The notes: generated by a model from the sequence alone, not told the origin. DNA of 64,000 nt from Segatella copri (GCF_015074785.1 NZ_CP042464.1:496001-560000); one strand, 5' to 3'. Positions 8,442-17,018 are shown, numbered from the stretch's first letter. Translations and numbers: made by a program.

Positions 8442-8466
8442 TTAAGATCACAAATTGTGACCTTAA
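8442..8466. repeat. 25-bp palindrome, copy 3 (intergenic)
   Basis: This copy reads TTAAGATCACAA / TTGTGACCTTAA around a central A, close to perfectly palindromic. It spans the gap between the ORF6N gene (start 8425) and the stop of the 891-residue gene (8463). It could be a binding site or a transcript hairpin. Confidence 0.65.
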
Positions 8467-11138
8467 ACGTTTTTGTCAGACTTTTGTGTGGATGGGGTAT
8501 TCTCTTTCTTGTCCTCTACTCCTGCCTGTTTCTTCATTGCCGCCATACTTGCATCTTCCCATCTTGTAAGTGCATACTCGGCGATGGCTCCTCTGGATGC
8601 CCTGCTCACTACATCGAATATCTTGTGCTTCAGGAAGTCGAGGATGGTTTCTCTGTCTTGCATCACTTTCTCCAAGATGACAAGCTGTGAGTAGATGGAA
8701 GTGAGCTGGTAGTCAACTTCTCTTGCTACATCCAGGCGGTCGCTAGCCCATAGCAGATGGATGCCGTCTTCGTCTTCGTCATCATCAGCTTTTGAAGCAT
8801 AGTTGTACTTGATGTTGATGCTGCAGTTGGGCATGTCTTCCATCAATTCCTTCAGCTTGGCATTCACCTCGTCGGCTCTTTCTTTCTCGCTCTTGTTCAT
8901 GTCTAGCTTGATGACTGCCACGACATTGTCGCTGGAATACTCGCTAGTGAGCTTGAAATCCACGGACAATATGGCTCGATGGATTCTGATTCCAAGGAAA
9001 TACTTTGGCTTCTGTTGCAAGGTGAGGGTGGCTGTATAGGTCACCGTTGACTTCACCGACGGACAATAGCCATGTCTTACAAAGATATATTGGCTGCTGC
9101 CTTCCACCCAGTTGCCATCGTCTGTCCATTGCAGCTGGTACATGCCTTCCAATTCCTTCATGTTGGATGGTATCCTGTAGGGACCGTCCAAGTTGTCGGC
9201 AAGGTCTTCGTAATACTCGTTTACATTGTTGTTCAACTCGTTGAGGAATTTCTGTGTATTGTTGAGCTGTTGCTTCAAGCTTGCCGTCTCATTGGTGATG
9301 GAATCATATTGGCTGCGCAAGCTCTTCACCTTGTCCTGGTTGCCCAACGACTGGGCTTGCTGAATTTGCTTTATTAGCTCTTGCTGCTTCTTGTCGTTGC
9401 TGGAAATCTGTTGCTTCAAGGTGGAAATCTGTGCCTCATACTCCTTTTGCTTGGTGAGAAGGTCATCCACATTGTTATTTTCTGAGTCCGGGGTGCTGCG
9501 CATGGCAAACTCCTTTGACTTCTCATTGAGGGAACTGCCTTGCTTGCCGTTCTCCTTCCAGTTGAAGCTGCCTTCTCCTAGGGATGCTCCTCCGTCACAG
9601 GTGGCTGTGAAACTTACGGAGTTGCAGCCTTCCATCTTCTTCTCATCGGCCATGGCATAGTATCTTGGTGGGTCGGAGCACAGCTTATAGGAGAGGGTGC
9701 TGCCTTCCTTGTCGGCCTCTTGGTCTTGGTAGTATTTCAAGCGAGATTCCATCTTCTTCTTGAAGATTTCCAGGTTCATGGTCTGGGAATCAAAGATTTC
9801 CTCATACACCTCATCCTTGATGTTCCAAGTGTCCGTAACTGTCATATATACGCAGAAATGCTTACCTCTTTCGTGCTTGGAATGCGAAAAGGTTCCTCCG
9901 CTCTTGTCCCAGATGTAATTATAGGAAACGGTCTGATAGCTGAGGGTTATGGTATGTCCTGGATTCTTTTTCTCGTAATCAGCTTTTTTAGTCGCATTCC
10001 ATCCTGTCTCACTCTCGGCTGCGCTCTTTAACTGATTGTATTCCGAGGTGGTGAGGGTTGGATAGGGTGGGGCTGTCTTCTTTTGGGAGTTGCACTTGAA
10101 TATCCATCCTGGCCAGTTGTCGTTGTTGTTGGTGTTGGTAGGTGGGGACGGCTTGTAGGTGGCGAGGACTTGCGAGCCACTGTTCACCTGGGCTATGTAC
10201 CATCTTTGGGTGTAATATTGTCCCTGCATCTCCTTGATGTAGTTGCTGATATAGCCTGTGATGTTGTAGTCGTCAACCTTGAAAAGTCTGGCCACGCCGT
10301 CGGCATCGGCGGTCTGGATTACTTGCATCAGGATGTTCTCCACGTTTCCTGCTTCCTTGTATTTGTCGTATTGCTCCTTGAAGTGCTTGTAGAGGTCTGC
10401 AATCTCCTTGGGCTTCATATGGAAAATCTTGCCTATCTTGCTTCCTTCTTGCAAGTTGCTGTCGATGGTGTTTCCACCAATGGAGGCCAAGAGGCTACCA
10501 AGGTTCTTGAAGTCTTCCTGTATGTCCTCTTTCGTGAGTCCGTCGCCAAAGTCTCCAAGTTTGTCCAACAGGTCGCCCCAGTTGGTATTTGCACCCATCT
10601 GCGCTAGGTCGAATATCTTTCGCAGGTCATCGTTGATGAGGAGGAACGTCACATCCTTGAAACTAAGCTTGCCATTGGTGCAAACTAGCTCGAACTGCTT
10701 GCAAAGCTGTTCCACGTTCTCGGTGGTCTTGAACAGGTAAGGCCCCCAGTAGATGGCATTTTGGGGTTGCTTCACCATCTTGGAGGCTACGGTTATCAAC
10801 TTTGGCATGATACCGTTCTTCACAAGGTTGAGGATGCGCTTGTAATAGTAGTTTTCCTCAGACGCAAAAAGGCCAGGGTTACGCATGGCATCCCTGTCCT
10901 TCTTCTTGGATAGTAAAATTCCCGCAGTGGCTACGGTGGCACTCTTGTAATGGTCAACGATCTTTTGCAGGTTGCTGGTGTTCATCGCCTCCATCTCTGC
11001 CTCCGAAGCGTAAGCTGCGGTCATGGCTGCAGCCGTCACCTTGTCAACGTTCACCGCATGATAGGACAGGGAGAATATCGGCAAGGTGGCTAGCAACAGC
11101 ATAGTTATTATAGCACTTAATCTACGCATGGTTTTCAT
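8463..11138 (-). CDS. Large exported protein of the traG unit, unknown function
   Basis: The 891-residue protein starts at ATG 11138 (MKTMRRLSAIITMLLLATLP), which overlaps the traG stop as ATGA; the frame extends 65 codons upstream but only inside traG. It has a signal or anchor segment (residues 5-25), a helical N-terminal domain (about 30-300), a middle domain rich in Y, K and W, a strong coiled coil (about 570-650, LTKQKEYEAQISTLKQQISS), and a C-terminal beta-plus-helix domain. The tail (about 860-891) is charged. It is translationally coupled to the VirB4-like ATPase gene, so it is very likely part of transfer. I do not recognise the family; its size suggests a surface or periplasmic scaffold. 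Confidence 0.65.
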   Translation of the reverse strand: MKTMRRLSAIITMLLLATLPIFSLSYHAVNVDKVTAAAMTAAYASEAEMEAMNTSNLQKIVDHYKSATVATAGILLSKKKDRDAMRNPGLFASEENYYYKRILNLVKNGIMPKLITVASKMVKQPQNAIYWGPYLFKTTENVEQLCKQFELVCTNGKLSFKDVTFLLINDDLRKIFDLAQMGANTNWGDLLDKLGDFGDGLTKEDIQEDFKNLGSLLASIGGNTIDSNLQEGSKIGKIFHMKPKEIADLYKHFKEQYDKYKEAGNVENILMQVIQTADADGVARLFKVDDYNITGYISNYIKEMQGQYYTQRWYIAQVNSGSQVLATYKPSPPTNTNNNDNWPGWIFKCNSQKKTAPPYPTLTTSEYNQLKSAAESETGWNATKKADYEKKNPGHTITLSYQTVSYNYIWDKSGGTFSHSKHERGKHFCVYMTVTDTWNIKDEVYEEIFDSQTMNLEIFKKKMESRLKYYQDQEADKEGSTLSYKLCSDPPRYYAMADEKKMEGCNSVSFTATCDGGASLGEGSFNWKENGKQGSSLNEKSKEFAMRSTPDSENNNVDDLLTKQKEYEAQISTLKQQISSNDKKQQELIKQIQQAQSLGNQDKVKSLRSQYDSITNETASLKQQLNNTQKFLNELNNNVNEYYEDLADNLDGPYRIPSNMKELEGMYQLQWTDDGNWVEGSSQYIFVRHGYCPSVKSTVTYTATLTLQQKPKYFLGIRIHRAILSVDFKLTSEYSSDNVVAVIKLDMNKSEKERADEVNAKLKELMEDMPNCSINIKYNYASKADDDEDEDGIHLLWASDRLDVAREVDYQLTSIYSQLVILEKVMQDRETILDFLKHKIFDVVSRASRGAIAEYALTRWEDASMAAMKKQAGVEDKKENTPSTQKSDKNV

Positions 11139-14059
11139 TGCTTGTTCTTGTAGTAAAACACTTTCTTTTCCTTCAGTACTTTCTGGGAGAACTCCAGGCT
11201 CTTCTTGATGCCGCTGTTGTGCCAGTCGCTCACAAACTGCTCGATGGCATGTTGGTAGTCGGTGGCCATGAGCTTCTTGTAGAGCTTCAAGGCTTCCTTC
11301 TCGGCTTTCTCCGTGGTATAGGCCATGTAGCACTCCGGTGGCTCCTCCACTCCAAGAACCTCGCCGTTCTGCCCTCTCTTCAGGAATACTTCCTTGAATG
11401 GGCTTCTGCCTTCCTTGTTGTCCAGACGGTTGATGGTGAAGATTTTCTTGCAGTCGTTGTCGGTGAGGGCGAGGGTGGCCTTGATGTCAGCGAACTTGTC
11501 CTTGAACTTGCTTTGGTCTAGCAACATGAACACGTCGGAGTTGTTGATGATGGCTTCCTTCACGATAGGGGAGGAGGTGATATCTTGTATCTCCTGTGTC
11601 ACAACACCAACCATCGCCCAGTGCTTTCTGGCGGTTTTGTAGAGGTATTTTATATAGTTGGCCATCACTGGGGTGGCGATGGCTTTCCATGCTTCCTCGA
11701 TGACCAGGCATTTTCTGCCTTTCTTGATTCTCATCTTCTGGGTGAACACATCCATGATGATGAGCACGATGATAGGGAAGAGAACTGGATCGTCCTTCAC
11801 CTTATCTATCTCGAAAACGATGAACTTCTCATCAAACAGGCTGCTGTCCAAGTCGTTGTTCAGGATATACTCTTGCTCTCCTCCCTTGTAGAAAGGTTTG
11901 AGGATGGCGGCGAAGTCATTGATGTTGAACTCGATATGTTGTTGGTGCAGTATCTGAGGAATGCGCTCCAAGGCAAACTCATAGTAGGTGTTGAAGGAGA
12001 GTTCCTTTACTTTCAGCTTTTTCTTCTGTCTCTCTATCTTTTCCAGCTTGCGCTCGATGCGCATGAGATAGTTGTTTTCTATCACCTCCGGGGTGAGAAG
12101 CATCAGTTTCTTCTTGGCATTCTCTTTTTCACCTTCGGTGGATGCAGCGTCATCGATGACTGCTTGCAACTTCCCCTTCAGGCGTTGCTGTCTGGTGAGG
12201 TCTTTGCCATCTTTTGCCTCTGCCGTGGCTGATTCAAAGTCGAAGTCCTCTCCATATTTCTCTTCCAATTCTTGCTCATACTCCTCATACTTGCCGTTGG
12301 TCTTGTCTTGGAGAAGGAGGGTGTCCTTCATCTTCTGCCGCTCTTCGTCGGTAAAGCCTTCGAACGGATTGAAGTAGGCTTCGAAATACTCCACGATGGT
12401 TTGGTTGATGATGGTGTCCTCTATCTTGGACGGCATCTCCGCTCCCTTGAATATCTGGAAGATGAGACTCTTCAGGAAGTTCTTCTTCTCGCCAAAGTTC
12501 TGGTCATACTCCAGCTTGGTAATCTTGAAAGGGTTCATGGAGATTGGCTTTTCCTTGCTATAGGAAATATAGGTGCCCTCGAAGTAACTGCACAAGCCTT
12601 CGTAACTATCTCCTGTATCTACTATCACGATGTCCGTGTCTTGCTCGTAATACTGGCGCATCACGGTGTTCATGAAGAAGCTCTTGCCACTTCCCGAAGG
12701 ACCTAGGACGAAGAAGTTACTGTTGTTGGTGTATTTCACCTTTCCTTCCTTACCTGTCGTGTCTATTGGCATTGGCACTCCTTGGCGGTCGGTATAGTAA
12801 CACTTCAAGGGGGAGTTGTCACCCTTCGCCTGGTGTTCCTTGTACATCAGGCACAAGGCGGCCTCCGAGATGGTGAGGAACTGGTCGTAGTCTTGGTTGA
12901 GACGGAAACAGTTGCCAGGGAAGCTCGCCACAAACAGCTCCAGCTGGTTGTAGGCTCTCTTGGAGATATGGATGCTATACTTGGCAAAGATGTTCTCTAG
13001 GTTGTTGGTGACTTTCTGGAAGTCCTTGTCTGCCTCTATCTTTATCACCAGGTTGTAGTGTGCATATACGAGTTGCTTGCCATTTCTTGCCACCTCGTCT
13101 TGAACTGCCTTTATGTCCTCTACGGCTATCAGGTTGGATGGGTTTGGAATGGAAGCGTGACGGTTCTTCTTTTTGTCTAGCTTTGCCATCTCCCTCTTTT
13201 GGTTCGGGAAGAAGATGACTTGGTTGTAAATGACAGTATCTACACCTGGGATATGGTCTAGCTCCGACAGCAAGTCCTCTGGCATCACCGAGTTGTTCAC
13301 CACGGTGTCGCTGTAGGGGCGTATCATGCCTGGCAAACCTACGTTGTCAACATCCAGCAGGCTATATACTTTTACATGTTGGTCGCCCATGCCGATTTCT
13401 TCACTGTCAACCTTGAAGTCGGTCATGCCTGTGGTAGGATTCTTGAAGTCAACGGCAAAGAAGCGGTCGGCAAACTCCTGACACTCCCTTGCGCCAAGGA
13501 AGCGGCATGTGATTCCACCACTCTTCAATCGGTCGGCTACTTTCTGTATCTTTACGTTGAAATCTCTCCACTTGTTGTTGTCGTAGGCTTTCAGTCCGCC
13601 ACTCTTGCCCTTCTGGGTAATGGTGAGATAGGTGGTTGCCTCTGTGTAGCTTCTTCCGTTGAAGAAACGGAAATAGGCATCTGATAGGAAACGCTTCTTG
13701 GCATCCTTGTTCTTGCCCTTGATGCTGCTCATGTCGAACTGCTTGCGCACAAAGATGTCTTGCTTGTGGATGGCATAGCCATCTCCAAGCACTTGCATCA
13801 CTGATGCCATGAGTGATGTGAACTCGTAATAGCTATCGGTGTCGGCGGAATATTTCCTCACTGGATTCTCCATCTTCAGAACGGCGGAGTAGTCGCCTTT
13901 CTTGGTATATACCACGCCGATGCCATCCACTTCCTCTATGCTGAAATAAATATCCTCGAAGATCTTGGCTCTCTTTCCTCCAGTGCCGAACGCACCTACG
14001 GAAATAGCCATACCTACGAGGATGGAAATGAAAACGACCGAAACGAAAAGTAAAATCAT
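11135..14059 (-). CDS. traG: Conjugation ATPase TraG (VirB4-like)
   Basis: This protein of 974 residues has an N-terminal membrane segment (about 1-25), a long N-terminal VirB4 domain, and a C-terminal motor domain. Walker A GPSGSGKSFFMN is at about residue 451, a Walker-B-like VIVDTGDSYE at about 480, and the second acidic motif VIEEAWKAI at about 790. A charged insert of about 120 residues (KYEEYEQELEEKYGEDFDF and following) lies between the motifs. TraG of CTnDOT-type elements powers assembly of the mating channel. At the 5' end the small membrane genes traF and traE precede it; at the 3' end it overlaps the next gene by ATGA. Length is normal for the family with the membrane segment included. 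Confidence 0.93.
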   Translation of the reverse strand: MILLFVSVVFISILVGMAISVGAFGTGGKRAKIFEDIYFSIEEVDGIGVVYTKKGDYSAVLKMENPVRKYSADTDSYYEFTSLMASVMQVLGDGYAIHKQDIFVRKQFDMSSIKGKNKDAKKRFLSDAYFRFFNGRSYTEATTYLTITQKGKSGGLKAYDNNKWRDFNVKIQKVADRLKSGGITCRFLGARECQEFADRFFAVDFKNPTTGMTDFKVDSEEIGMGDQHVKVYSLLDVDNVGLPGMIRPYSDTVVNNSVMPEDLLSELDHIPGVDTVIYNQVIFFPNQKREMAKLDKKKNRHASIPNPSNLIAVEDIKAVQDEVARNGKQLVYAHYNLVIKIEADKDFQKVTNNLENIFAKYSIHISKRAYNQLELFVASFPGNCFRLNQDYDQFLTISEAALCLMYKEHQAKGDNSPLKCYYTDRQGVPMPIDTTGKEGKVKYTNNSNFFVLGPSGSGKSFFMNTVMRQYYEQDTDIVIVDTGDSYEGLCSYFEGTYISYSKEKPISMNPFKITKLEYDQNFGEKKNFLKSLIFQIFKGAEMPSKIEDTIINQTIVEYFEAYFNPFEGFTDEERQKMKDTLLLQDKTNGKYEEYEQELEEKYGEDFDFESATAEAKDGKDLTRQQRLKGKLQAVIDDAASTEGEKENAKKKLMLLTPEVIENNYLMRIERKLEKIERQKKKLKVKELSFNTYYEFALERIPQILHQQHIEFNINDFAAILKPFYKGGEQEYILNNDLDSSLFDEKFIVFEIDKVKDDPVLFPIIVLIIMDVFTQKMRIKKGRKCLVIEEAWKAIATPVMANYIKYLYKTARKHWAMVGVVTQEIQDITSSPIVKEAIINNSDVFMLLDQSKFKDKFADIKATLALTDNDCKKIFTINRLDNKEGRSPFKEVFLKRGQNGEVLGVEEPPECYMAYTTEKAEKEALKLYKKLMATDYQHAIEQFVSDWHNSGIKKSLEFSQKVLKEKKVFYYKNKQ

Positions 14060-14089
14060 ATCTATGAATTTATTAAATGATAAACTTGC

Positions 14090-14398
14090 TCATCTTTTCT
14101 GATGTTCCACAAGATGGGCAAGGATGAAAACACCCACAGGTGAGTGCTTGGAATGCAAGCCCTTGTGCTGCTTGATGAATATCATCGCTCCTCCAAAGCC
14201 TACGATGGATGTAATCAAGACAAGGCCTACTAGAAAACCGAAGGCAACGTAACCGATGAGAAAACTTAAAATGCCTCCTCCAACGGTTCCTGCAGCCCAA
14301 TATATGTACCTACCCCTTAAACCCATAAATTCAAGGGGCTTTTGGAGTCCCTTGAATACTGGATAGTCAGGATATTGCTCTTGACTCTCATTTGCCAT
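14090..14398 (-). CDS. traF: Conjugative transposon protein TraF (DUF4133)
   Basis: A 102-residue protein with two adjacent membrane segments (about residues 31-50 and 55-75; IYWAAGTVGGGILSFLIGYV) and a short charged tail. The opening YPVFKGLQKPLEFMGLRGRY is typical of the TraF/DUF4133 family, a VirB3-like membrane partner of the VirB4 ATPase. It lies between traE (16 nt upstream) and traG (30 nt downstream), the expected order. Confidence 0.88.
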   Translation of the reverse strand: MANESQEQYPDYPVFKGLQKPLEFMGLRGRYIYWAAGTVGGGILSFLIGYVAFGFLVGLVLITSIVGFGGAMIFIKQHKGLHSKHSPVGVFILAHLVEHQKR

Positions 14399-14414
14399 AA
14401 TTTATTGATGACGA

Positions 14415-14822
14415 TTAGTTGGTTACACCAAAGAACAATGGCAATGCCTGGGCAGCTGCCACAAGGAAGATACATGCGCCCACGGTCATCATAATCTTCT
14501 TCTTGATGTCGTTCTCCTCATTGTTCATGGCAATGTAGATGGAGATGGCTCCAACCACGGCAACGACACCTGCAATGGCATAGCAGAGCTTCACCACTAC
14601 TGGAACATACTTGGCAATCTCGGTGGTCACCGTTCCCAAGGCTGTTGTTCCTGCCGAATAGTCACCAGCGGTGTTCTGGGCAAACATTCCCAGGGTAAAG
14701 ACAAAGAGGAGAGTGAACACCATGGCTACTCTTGGGTTGCCAACTAGAGCCTTTGTGCCCTTGGTTGCAGAGCACACAAAGTCCTTTGCGCTTACTGCGT
14801 TTTTAAAAATGCTAATTTTCAT
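14415..14822 (-). CDS. traE: Conjugative transposon protein TraE (DUF4134), copy 1
   Basis: This protein has 135 residues: an N-terminal extension, a signal-like hydrophobic segment (VAMVFTLLFVFTLGMFAQ, about 33-50), then two membrane helices (about 72-92 and 108-128). This is the arrangement of TraE/DUF4134, usually regarded as the VirB2-type pilin of Bacteroidota mating systems. A second, shorter paralogue lies directly upstream. The first 30 residues are hydrophilic and unusual for a signal peptide; an internal start is not obvious. Confidence 0.83.
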   Translation of the reverse strand: MKISIFKNAVSAKDFVCSATKGTKALVGNPRVAMVFTLLFVFTLGMFAQNTAGDYSAGTTALGTVTTEIAKYVPVVVKLCYAIAGVVAVVGAISIYIAMNNEENDIKKKIMMTVGACIFLVAAAQALPLFFGVTN

Positions 14823-14864
14823 AAATACTTTTTTTGTTTTGATTGTTATTATCTATAATTTAAT

Positions 14865-15203
14865 TTAACCAAAGTTGAACCCGAAGAATGCTGGCATCAC
14901 GATGGTTGCACCTATCATGAAGAGGCAACTGCCTACAAGCACCATCACACTCTTGGTGAAGCCTTCCTCTCCTGCTTGCAACTTGATGTAGATGCTGGTA
15001 GCACTGTAGATGGACAAGACGGCTGCAATGGCATATAGTAGCTGAACAGTCAAACTGCACATGGCAACGACGTATACTACCATGTCATAGAGCTTTCCTG
15101 AGCTTCCGCTGTAATCGGTTGTACCACAGGAGGCGGAGGCCGTAAGGCATATTGCCGTGAATAGAAAGGCTAGAAAATACCTTTTCTTCATTATCTTTCT
15201 CAT
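14865..15203 (-). CDS. TraE-like protein (DUF4134), copy 2
   Basis: A 112-residue protein with a signal peptide (YFLAFLFTAICLTASA) and two membrane helices, ending GFNFG. It shares with its neighbour the pattern of a signal, a helix with an Y-A-I-A-x-V core, a charged loop and a helix ending in a P-x-F-F-G motif, so it is a TraE paralogue. It overlaps the stop of the preceding gene by ATGA, which fixes the start at 15203 (an internal ATG five codons in is the alternative). Two pilin-like genes in tandem could supply a major and a minor pilin; that is inference. Confidence 0.78.
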   Translation of the reverse strand: MRKIMKKRYFLAFLFTAICLTASASCGTTDYSGSSGKLYDMVVYVVAMCSLTVQLLYAIAAVLSIYSATSIYIKLQAGEEGFTKSVMVLVGSCLFMIGATIVMPAFFGFNFG

Positions 15204-15667
15204 ATGCTCATCCTTTCTGCCATATCATCGCCTTCGGCAACCAACAAGGCTAGGCGTTTGTCGTCATAGTCTGCGGCTGCTATCTCATCCTCACTCTCGG
15301 CAACTACCTTCACCATCTCAGCCTTGGCTGCCACAGCCTTGGCATATAGCTCGGAGTCTTCCGTTGCCATAATCTTGGAGGCTATGTCCTCGCCGCTTTC
15401 CTCTGGCGAGATGGAAGGCTCTTGGACGGTGGCTTCCGATGGGATGGTTTCTTGTTTTGCCGAAGAGGTGTCTGGCAAGGCTTCCTTTTCCTTGATGAAG
15501 GTTGGTTCCTCGACAAACGCTTCTTGTGAGGAATTGCCAACGGCAAACACCTCTACGTCTTTCTTTTTCTTACCTTTGTCGCCTACAGTGTCCATGGCCA
15601 TTATAACGGCATAATAGACGATATAGACAAATGTCAATATTGCTGCGAATATCCAAAATGCTCCCAT
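15200..15667 (-). CDS. Single-helix acidic protein at the TraD position
   Basis: The first gene of the second tra unit encodes 155 residues: one N-terminal membrane helix (about 3-23, FWIFAAILTFVYIVYYAVIM), a lysine-rich patch, and a long acidic, proline-containing region with no clear fold. CTnDOT has traD at this place, but I see no motif to prove relatedness, so no symbol is given. The gene is preceded by a promoter and the conserved 38-bp block, and is translationally coupled to the next gene. A membrane-tethered regulator or assembly factor is possible. Confidence 0.6.
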   Translation of the reverse strand: MGAFWIFAAILTFVYIVYYAVIMAMDTVGDKGKKKKDVEVFAVGNSSQEAFVEEPTFIKEKEALPDTSSAKQETIPSEATVQEPSISPEESGEDIASKIMATEDSELYAKAVAAKAEMVKVVAESEDEIAAADYDDKRLALLVAEGDDMAERMSI

Positions 15668-15700
15668 TGTCTTGATTTTGTTTTGTTAAAAATTCGGGTG

Positions 15701-15775
15701 CAAAGGAACTACTTTTTTGCAATATAGGGGCGAAAATCACGATATACCTTTTTATTTAACATATTCTTTTTCTAA
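15701..15775 (-). promoter_or_regulatory. Promoter and conserved block upstream of the traD-E-F-G unit
   Basis: On the minus strand a -7-like box TTCCTTTG lies at 15708-15701. The 38-bp block at 15738-15775 is identical to 4598-4635 and stands 37 nt from the -7 edge, the same as at traJ. The second arm of the inverted repeat seen at traJ is absent here, so the shared half-site is the part likely to matter. Confidence 0.65.
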
Positions 15776-15860
15776 TAACCCTCTTTCTCTTTGCTGATAA
15801 TCAATAAGTTATAGCTAGCTTGTATTTTTCTTGTATCTAATTTTTCATTTTCGTCCCTTT

Positions 15861-16231
15861 TGTTCGACCTCATCTTTTATTTGCAAGTAGCGGCGTTGCT
15901 CGATGTCCCCCTTGCTTTTTCCTGTGCAAAGTTATGGCAGCCCTGCCAGATGCCAAGTACCAGGAGAGGACTCCTTATTTGGCTAAAACTTTTCTGGAAG
16001 CCTTCCGCAAATATTGCATATTTGGGTATTCCTGAAAAGTTTCTACCAAATTCCTTGGCGTTCTGACTTCGCTGGGCTGCCATCCTTTCTGCACGTAAAA
16101 AGGCTACAGGGGACGACGGACACGCCGGGGTATGATAAAAAAAATATCGGATCGAACGGAACGAAAAGCTGTAAAGGCTAGAGGATTCCAGAAATCCGAA
16201 GTATAAATTCATTTATGTTGAACCAATAAAA
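15861..16231. repeat. Long non-coding repeat R1
   Basis: About 370 bases that are highly similar to 18161-18529 and in the same orientation; each copy ends just before the start codon of a small gene. Both keep potential hairpins: GCCAA...TTGGC enclosing AGGAG/CTCCT (near 15949-15980), GGAA/TTCC, ATTTGG/CCAAAT, and GGCGT/ACGCC. On the minus strand a perfect -7 box TAACTTTG (15934-15927), with TTGG 18 nt upstream, would drive leftward transcription. The minus-strand ORF in this copy is broken by an in-frame stop in R2, which argues against a protein. Confidence 0.7.
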
Positions 16232-16235
16232 TAGA

Positions 16236-16583
16236 ATGATTATGACAGGACTTGCATTAAGAGTGAGTGTTCCTAAGTGGAACGTTGAGAGTGAGCTTGG
16301 TTACAAACCAATCACTACTTTTTGGGAGGATTTCTCCATCGCTGATAAGTTCGGCAATGAGGCTGTAAATGATACGTTCAAGCGTGCTTTCACTGAGTGG
16401 AAAGGCAACTATGCCTATCTTACGGAAATGGTGATGGTGTTGAACCATAAGATTTGGCAATGGTATAAGAAGAACATTCTTCTTGCCAAACTCTACAACC
16501 AGTTGTATGATATGGCTGCTGAGTATGCCAAGAACAACTTGAAAGGGGAGGAACTTGATTATTATTATCGTATCACTGACTAA
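16236..16583 (+). CDS. Conserved small protein of mobile elements, unknown function
   Basis: A 115-residue, mostly helical and aromatic-rich protein (TTFWEDFSIADKFG, then NYAYLTEMVMVLNHKIWQWY, then KNNLKGEELDYYY). From memory, very similar proteins occur widely in Bacteroides conjugative elements, always small and unannotated; I know of no function. It starts four bases after repeat R1, which may therefore be its leader. A nearby ATG (MTGLALRV) two codons in is an alternative start. Confidence 0.72.
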   Translation: MIMTGLALRVSVPKWNVESELGYKPITTFWEDFSIADKFGNEAVNDTFKRAFTEWKGNYAYLTEMVMVLNHKIWQWYKKNILLAKLYNQLYDMAAEYAKNNLKGEELDYYYRITD

Positions 16584-16630
16584 CAAAGGTAACGGAGAGG
16601 CTAACCACCTCTCCATAACTAAGCTACAGA

Positions 16631-16876
16631 ATGGAAACAAGATTTAAAATGGCTGCTACGCAAAGACAGATGAACTATCTCCTCAGTCATTATGGTGTCA
16701 AACTTTGCGAGAGAATGGATAAGGAAGAACCTAAGTTTCCGATTCCTGGGGAAGCAAACGTTTATCTTTGGAAGGTGCTGCTTCGTCATCCAGAAGGATT
16801 GTCAATTCCTTCCTTGATAGGTTACTCTAAGTTGTTGCCAATGTTGAGAAACTCATATAAAAAGCAGAAAGTATGA
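16631..16876 (+). CDS. Small unknown protein, probably cut short by a frameshift
   Basis: The frame gives 81 residues from ATG 16631 (or 75 from ATG 16649, MAATQRQMNYLL). I do not recognise it. Directly at the stop, the +1 frame continues with a plausible peptide, YDNADSYHIRVVAPEYVKFK, ending at the TAG at 16947-16949. Joined, the two parts would give a protein of about 105 residues. The join falls in an A-rich run near 16855-16870, a typical place for a one-base slip. Either the gene is frameshifted here or this is a sequencing error. It follows the gene at 16236 by 48 nt. Confidence 0.5.
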   Translation: METRFKMAATQRQMNYLLSHYGVKLCERMDKEEPKFPIPGEANVYLWKVLLRHPEGLSIPSLIGYSKLLPMLRNSYKKQKV

Positions 16877-16970
16877 TAACGCTGATTCCTATCACATCAG
16901 AGTTGTTGCACCTGAATATGTGAAATTCAAGAGAAAGGTGCACGGATAGGAGAAATTTAAGAAAAATAAC

Positions 16971-17001
16971 TTGCAAGTTACGAAATTTTTTCGTAACTTT
17001 G
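16971..17001 (+). promoter_or_regulatory. Promoter with embedded palindrome, tiny-peptide cassette A
   Basis: TTGC at 16971 and -7 TAACTTTG at 16994-17001 form a Bacteroidota promoter. A perfect inverted repeat GTTACGAAA/TTTCGTAAC (16977-16985 and 16989-16997) fills the spacer, like an operator. The words TTGCAAGTTAC and CGTAA occur with the same spacing upstream of cassette B (31055-31086). Confidence 0.7.
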
Positions 17002-17018
17002 CCATCAAATTAAACAAA

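Noticed and set aside
11139..11333. N-terminal extension of the 891-residue protein into traG
   Set aside because: The extension only reuses traG codons; the signal peptide and ATGA coupling place the start at 11138.
15877..16212. Minus-strand 111-codon ORF in repeat R1
   Set aside because: The matching frame in R2 has an in-frame stop, so the similarity is better explained by a non-coding repeat. It is familiar as a predicted hypothetical protein in Bacteroides genomes, which is a likely annotation artefact.
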